Assembly (NCBI GenBank): GCA_023621895.1
Contig: JAMOAF010001151.1
Location: forward strand, 1 to 5,911
DNA: 5,911 nt
Direction of reading: 5' to 3'
Origin: Planctomycetota bacterium
GTDB lineage: Bacteria > Planctomycetota > Planctomycetia > Pirellulales > Thermoguttaceae
The notes under the pieces: model-generated
Told to the model about the DNA's origin: nothing
Database searches by the model: none
Seen by the model: only the letters and a program-made list of their open reading frames with translations
Position numbers and translations under genes: made by a program
Shown: piece after piece, positions 1 to 4,100 of the stretch
How the letters are laid out: every line of letters begins with the position of its first letter
Position numbering within the stretch: position 1 is the stretch's first letter

Positions 1-115
1 GGCCAAAGGGATGGGATCGCACTTGACGAACGTTACGCCTGGGATTGACCAGCGCGGTCATCCACTTCTTTAGGACCGCCCCGTTGGGGCTGGCCGCGGT
101 TTGCGCGGCTCCTAC

Positions 116-191
116 CCCAGGGTTGCGCTTGGCTCGTTTCACTCGCCGCGCTCCACCCTGGGCTGGCTTAGAGGTGTCCCTTCGGGACGGG
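116..191. repeat. Direct repeat copy 1 (REP-like intergenic element)
   Basis: Positions 125-191 match 222-288 with only two adjacent mismatches (AG at 172-173 against GA at 269-270). The similarity extends weakly leftwards through a shared CCCAGGG block. Inside the unit, CCCAGGGT (116-123) is the reverse complement of ACCCTGGG (155-162), so the left part can form a large stem-loop. The right part ends in the hairpin GTCCC-TTC-GGGAC (176-188). The composition and hairpins suggest a dispersed intergenic repeat of a GC-rich genome. I infer that class from structure alone, since only this locus is visible. Confidence 0.8.
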
Positions 192-211
192 CTGAGCAAA
201 CGAGCTCCCGA

Positions 212-288
212 CCCAGGGCCCGCGCTTGGCTCGTTTCACTCGCCGCGCTCCACCCTGGGCTGGCTTAGGAGTGTCCCTTCGGGACGGG
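212..288. repeat. Direct repeat copy 2 (REP-like intergenic element)
   Basis: This is the second copy of the unit at 116-191, offset by 97 nt over the near-identical core 222-288. It keeps the inverted CCCAGGG (212-218) and CCCTGGG pair and the terminal hairpin GTCCC-TTC-GGGAC (273-285). The short spacer between the copies (192-211) is not repeated. The strong conservation contrasts with the lack of any coding signal, which suggests recent duplication or gene conversion of a non-coding element. Confidence 0.8.
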
Positions 289-313
289 ACGAAAAAAGCA
301 TGTCGACCTGCTT

Positions 314-333
314 GACGGGCGGGAATGCCCGTC
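314..333. repeat. Short perfect hairpin upstream of the DUF1080 gene
   Basis: GACGGGC (314-320) is the exact reverse complement of GCCCGTC (327-333), with a six-base loop GGGAAT. The hairpin lies 51 nt upstream of the DUF1080 start codon and is not followed by a T-run, so it is not a canonical terminator. It may be another REP-like unit. If the transcript starts upstream of it, it would form a 5' leader stem-loop. I cannot distinguish these possibilities. Confidence 0.5.
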
Positions 334-371
334 CTACGTTGAGGCCAATGGATCGCCACTCTCCCATTGAG

Positions 372-377
372 AAAGGA
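372..377 (+). promoter_or_regulatory. Ribosome binding site that sets the DUF1080 start
   Basis: AAAGGA, a purine-rich Shine-Dalgarno-like sequence, lies seven bases before the ATG at 385. This spacing supports ATG 385 over the in-frame TTG at 367. The TTG lies before the Shine-Dalgarno sequence and would add six charged or polar residues (leader MRKDPI) in front of a normal signal peptide. Confidence 0.7.
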
Positions 378-384
378 CCCGATC

Positions 385-1080
385 ATGCGATGGCTTTTGT
401 TTGCGGCAGTCTGTGTTTCCTTCGCCCTGGCCCGCGCCGAGGGCGCCGAACCGGCGGCGGACCCCCGCCAGCTCTCCGAGAAGGAGCGCCAAGAGGGTTT
501 CGTGCCCCTGTTCGACGGCAAGACGCTCAACGGCTGGGTCGGGGTCAAGGGCAGCACCGACAGCTACTACGCCCGCGACGGGCTGCTGATCTGCAAGAAG
601 GACGGCAAGGAGCACATTTTCACGGAGAAGGAGTTCGCCGATTTCATCTTCCGGCTCGACATCAAGTTCGAGCCCGGCGGAAACAACGGCGTGGGAATCC
701 GCACGAAGATCAGCCGCGAGCCTCACCTGGAGGGGATGGAGATCCAGGTGCTCGACGACGACGCCCCCAAGCACGCCACGATCCACGCCTACCAGCATCA
801 CGGTTCGGTCTACGGCGTGGTGCCGGCCAAGCCCGGCCACCTCAAGCCGGCCGGAGAGTGGAACCAGGAAGAGATCATCTGCCAGGGTCGGCGGGTCAAG
901 GTGATCCTGAACGGCACGGTGATCGTCGACGCCAACCTCGACGATTATGCCGGCAAGCCGGGGATGGACGGCAAGGACCACCCCGGACTTCTTTACACCA
1001 AGGGCCGCATCGGCCTGCACGCCCACGGCAACGGCGAGGAGGTGTACTTCCGCAACCTCCGCATCAAGGAGCTGAAATAA
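385..1080 (+). CDS. Secreted DUF1080 / 3-keto-disaccharide hydrolase family protein
   Basis: This encodes a 231-residue protein. Residues 1-18 look like a Sec signal peptide: MRW, then a hydrophobic stretch (LLFAAVCVSFAL), then ARA as a plausible cleavage site, so the mature protein should be exported. The Cys at residue 10 lies in the hydrophobic core and is not a lipobox. The rest is one DUF1080 domain (PF06439, a concanavalin-like beta-sandwich). Its hallmarks are GFVPLFDGKTLNGW (38-51), FRLDIKFEPGGNNGVGIRT (89-107), GMEIQVLDDD (117-126), HHGSVYGVVPA (138-148), GEWN (157-160) and a final GRIGLHAHGNGEEVYFRN segment (207-224). The length is normal for a single-domain member and the domain looks intact. 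Some family members cleave 3-keto-glycosides made by a partner oxidoreductase; others sit in planctomycete genomes with no known substrate. Activity on a given sugar is therefore inference. No partner dehydrogenase is in the window. The gene converges on the giant minus-strand gene, with 64 bases between the stop codons. Confidence 0.93.
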   Translation: MRWLLFAAVCVSFALARAEGAEPAADPRQLSEKERQEGFVPLFDGKTLNGWVGVKGSTDSYYARDGLLICKKDGKEHIFTEKEFADFIFRLDIKFEPGGNNGVGIRTKISREPHLEGMEIQVLDDDAPKHATIHAYQHHGSVYGVVPAKPGHLKPAGEWNQEEIICQGRRVKVILNGTVIVDANLDDYAGKPGMDGKDHPGLLYTKGRIGLHAHGNGEEVYFRNLRIKELK

Positions 1081-1124
1081 GAACCGGCCGCCGGCGGGCA
1101 TTTGCCTGCCCGGGCGGCCGGTTC
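1075..1124 (-). terminator. Hairpin terminator between convergent genes, oriented for the minus-strand gene
   Basis: The arms 1081-1100 and 1107-1124 pair over 18 base pairs (outer stem GAACCGGCCGCC with GGCGGCCGGTTC, inner stem CGGGCA with TGCCCG). There is a two-base GG bulge on one side and a six-base loop TTTGCC. Read on the minus strand, the hairpin begins 20 bases after the stop codon of the giant gene and is followed at once by TTATTT, a short U-tract. That U-tract is the reverse complement of the last bases and stop codon (AAATAA, 1075-1080) of the DUF1080 gene. On the plus strand the hairpin is followed by CCCGTGG with no U-tract, so for DUF1080 it is at best a 3'-end stabiliser or a factor-assisted terminator. 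Confidence 0.65.
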
Positions 1125-1144
1125 CCCGTGGACCCGTGACCCGC

Positions 1145-4100
1145 TCAAATCTCGTCCCAGCCGCCTTCGAGCATGAGGAAGTCGACGGCGGCATCGACGT
1201 CCTTCTTGTTGCGCGGCGAATCGCCGTAGTCGTTTACCGCCCTGACGACGTCGAAGCCAAGGGCGTCGTACATCTTGGCCATCGCCGATCCACCGGCCGG
1301 CTTGGAGAGGGTTGCCCAGCTCTCTCCTTCGAGGTACCCGGCGACCAGCAGATCGACTAGTTCCGTGTCGTGCATTCTGACATAGTCGTAGTTCTCGGCG
1401 CCGGCCGACGCCACGGCGTGGACGAGGGCGAAACCGCGGCCGGTGAAGACCGGTGTATCCGCTTGGCGCGGACTCATCTCGGCCTTGTGCGGCCTGAGCA
1501 CGACCTTGTCGTCGCCGGGACTGTCGAACAGGTTGAGGGTGTCGCTGCCACCCCAGACGCTGTAGGCGATGGTGCTGTCGAAACCATGGATCGTCGCTTT
1601 CTCACGCGCGATCCCCGGTTTTGCGAGGTTGCTCCCCGTGACGATCGTGACCTGGTCATACGAGGCGTCTACCGTGTCGTCGGCGGCGGAATCGAAGATG
1701 CGGGCGATGTCGCCTCCGCCGTTGGACAAGACCGTGATCTCCTCAAAGCCCTTGCCGCGGAGGAAGTACGGCTGATCCGTGGCGCCCCAGTTGGACACGC
1801 GGACCGTGTCCTTGGTCGACTCCCTGCCGACGGCGTCGCCGACCTTGACCTTGTCGACGCCCGGCGAATCCTGCATTTCGGCGTAGTCGCGGCCGCCGGC
1901 GCCGTCCGCGCCGCCGGTGCTGGTGGCATAGCCCAGGCTGACATAGAACCCGTGGCCTGCATGGGAATAACCGGGGCCGGTGAGGGTCGCCAACCGCGGC
2001 GCGACCGTGAAGACGTCATCGCCCGGCGAATCGTACATCTGGATGTAGTCCTCGCCGCCACCGCTGTGGGCGACGAGGTTTTCAGCCAGGGCGTTGACGA
2101 AGAATCCGGTCTTGTCGAAATCGAGCACGCCGGAATAGAACTCGCCGCGGCCGGTGAAGAACCGCGCCGACTGGGCCGCCGCGTCGCCGTAGAACGTTGC
2201 CGTGTCGTTGCCGACCCCGCCGTCGAAGTCGACCGTGTCGACCGCGCCGGCCACCTCGGCGAAGAGATACTCCGTGCCGTTGATCCGCACGTAGTGCCCT
2301 TCGGCCAACTCGAACTCGAACGCGTCGTCCGCGTCGGTGCCGTGGACGGTCAGCGCGGCCCCGGCCTGCTCGACGAGGTTCGTCAGCCGCAGATCGACGT
2401 CGGCCGCCGTGCCGGAGAGTTTCAAGTAGTAACTCGCGCCGGCCGTGACGAGGAAGTCGGTGCCGCCGGTGCTCGGACCATCCGCCAGAGCGAGAACGGA
2501 GGTCTGCGACGCGTCGAACAGCTTGACCGCCGCGCCGGCCGCGCCCGAGCCGCCCAGTTCGACCGTCAAGAGGCCGCCGTAAGCCGCGTCGAGCCGGTAC
2601 CATAGGTCGCCGGCCACCGGGTTTTGATCCACCAGGTCGTCGCGGAAGTCGACCGTGCCGAGGTCGTTGACAATGTTGACCGCCTTGGAAACCACCGCCG
2701 AGCCACCGTCGTCGTCGGTAACGGTCGCCAGGATCGTGAACCGGCCGCCGCCCGTGTAAAGGTGGGTCGCCTCGAACGTGCCGGCCGCCTGGTTGACCGC
2801 CGCGGCGGAGACTTGTCCGTCGCCCCAGGCGATCGAGACCGCGTGGGTGTCGAGCACGCCGGCATCGCTGAAGCTGCCGGTGACGACGACCGTGCCGGCG
2901 CTGATCAGCACCTGGCCGTCGATCGTGATCGAGGGGCTGACCTGAAGAGCGCCGGCCACCGGGTCGACGTTGCTCACGGTGACGGTCGTCGTGGCCAGGT
3001 TCTTCATGCCCGTCTGGTCGGTGACCCTGAGGGCAATCGTCCGCACGCCGTTGTCAGCGAACGTGACCACCGGCTGAGCGCCGCTGGCGTCGACCTGGAA
3101 CACGCCGCCGTCGTAGTTCAGGTCCCACTCGTAGATCAGCCCCGGCTGATCGTCGGTCGAGCCGGTGCCGTCGAGCGTGATCGGGCTTCCTTCCTCGGCG
3201 GTGTAAGGCCCGCCGGCATCGGCCACCGGAGGCTGATTCGTGGTGATCACGAGCGTCGTCGCGTCGGTGCTGAATGCGCCGAACTGGTCTTCCACCCGCA
3301 GGGCGATTGTCACCGGCGTATCCAGCGGGAAGCTGAAGGCCCCGGCCGGGATCGTCGGCTGCGCGCCGCTGGCGTCGTCGTACTGGCCGTCGCCGTCGAG
3401 GTCCCAGAGGTAGGAGACGATGCTGTCGCCGCAGCCGTCGAGCTCGTCCTGGTCGAAGCTTCCGCGCCCGTCGAGCACGATCGGCCCGGAGACGCCGAAC
3501 ACGTAGGGACCGCCGGCGTCGGCCGTCGGGGCGCGGTTGCCCAGGCTGACGTCGATCGTGAGGACCGCGATGTCGGTCTTCTCGTCCGGGCTGTTGTCCG
3601 TGACCCGCAGGGCCGCGACATAGCTGCCGAACTGGGGATAGCCGTGGGAGACGGCCACGCCGGTGGCGTCGACGTCGAACGTGACGCCGTCGTAGTCGAA
3701 GTCCCACTCGTACGTGGCGATTCCCGCTCCCGGCCATCCGTGATACGACCCGCTCGCGTCGAAGGCGACCGGCACGTTGCAGGCCACCGGGTTGGGCAGG
3801 GCCGTGAAGACGGCGACCGGCTGGTTGTCGTAGATCGCCAGTGTCGTGCTGTCCGAATCGCTGGCGCCCAGCTTGTCAACCACGGTGAGCGTGACCGGCA
3901 GCTCGCTGCCGATGGGCAGCCCCATCGCGACCAGTTGAGCCCAGGTGAGGCTGACAGAGGCCGCGTTGATCGGCAGGACGTTGCCGTCGATCGACCACTG
4001 GTAACTGGCGATCTGATCGCCGAAGGCCGTGTTGGGATCGAACGAGCCGCTGCCGTCGAGCACCAAGCCCGCTCCGGTCTCGATCAGGTACGGGCCGCCC

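Larger units (their letters stand above)
1..384. other. Intergenic region with repeats and small hairpins, no supported gene
   Basis: No convincing coding region is present here. The frames that stay open are arginine- and proline-rich translations of repeated GC-rich DNA and match no family I recognise. The stretch holds a 97-nt-period direct repeat in two copies and four compact perfect hairpins: GCCCC-GTT-GGGGC at 78-90, GTCCC-TTC-GGGAC at 176-188 and again at 273-285, and GACGGGC-GGGAAT-GCCCGTC at 314-333. The last 12 bases or so contain the ribosome binding site of the downstream gene. The first 48 bases could be the tail of an upstream gene in frame 1 (stop TGA at 46-48), but 15 codons are too few to judge. 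Confidence 0.6.

Noticed and set aside
1..48. 3' end of an upstream gene in frame 1 (15 codons then TGA)
   Set aside because: It is too short. Frame 2 is also open to 71-73, codon third positions show no GC bias, and no family motif is visible.
125..288. CRISPR array
   Set aside because: There are only two copies, the near-identical core is 67 bases, the gap of about 30 bases carries no further repeats, and no cas gene is present. The internal hairpins fit a REP-like element better.
312..340. Possible sigma-70 promoter: TTGACG, 17-base spacer, TACGTT
   Set aside because: The -10 matches the consensus at only three of six positions, and the -35 and spacer overlap the perfect hairpin at 314-333, so the match may come from the repeat. 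Not strong enough to list.
367..384. In-frame TTG start for the DUF1080 gene
   Set aside because: It would place the Shine-Dalgarno-like AAAGGA inside the coding region and add six residues before an already standard signal peptide. ATG 385 is better.
45..1139. Long plus-strand open frame spanning the intergenic region and the DUF1080 gene
   Set aside because: It is out of frame with the clear DUF1080 domain. It translates to arginine/proline/glycine-rich sequence typical of an alternative frame of GC-rich DNA, and its start lies in repeats.
334..1194. Minus-strand open frame opposite DUF1080
   Set aside because: It is an antisense shadow of a conserved gene. It has no recognisable domain, and it would run through the hairpin and overlap the end of the giant gene.
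1160..2340. Classic RTX calcium-binding nonapeptide repeats
   Set aside because: The GGxGxDxUx pattern is absent as a tandem array. The acidic turns are spaced about 51-59 residues apart, so this is a different repeat type.
1370..2605. 411-codon plus-strand open frame opposite the C-terminal half of the giant gene
   Set aside because: It is an antisense shadow. The minus-strand frame has clear PPC-like and repeat domains, while this one has V/R/G/D-biased sequence with no motif.
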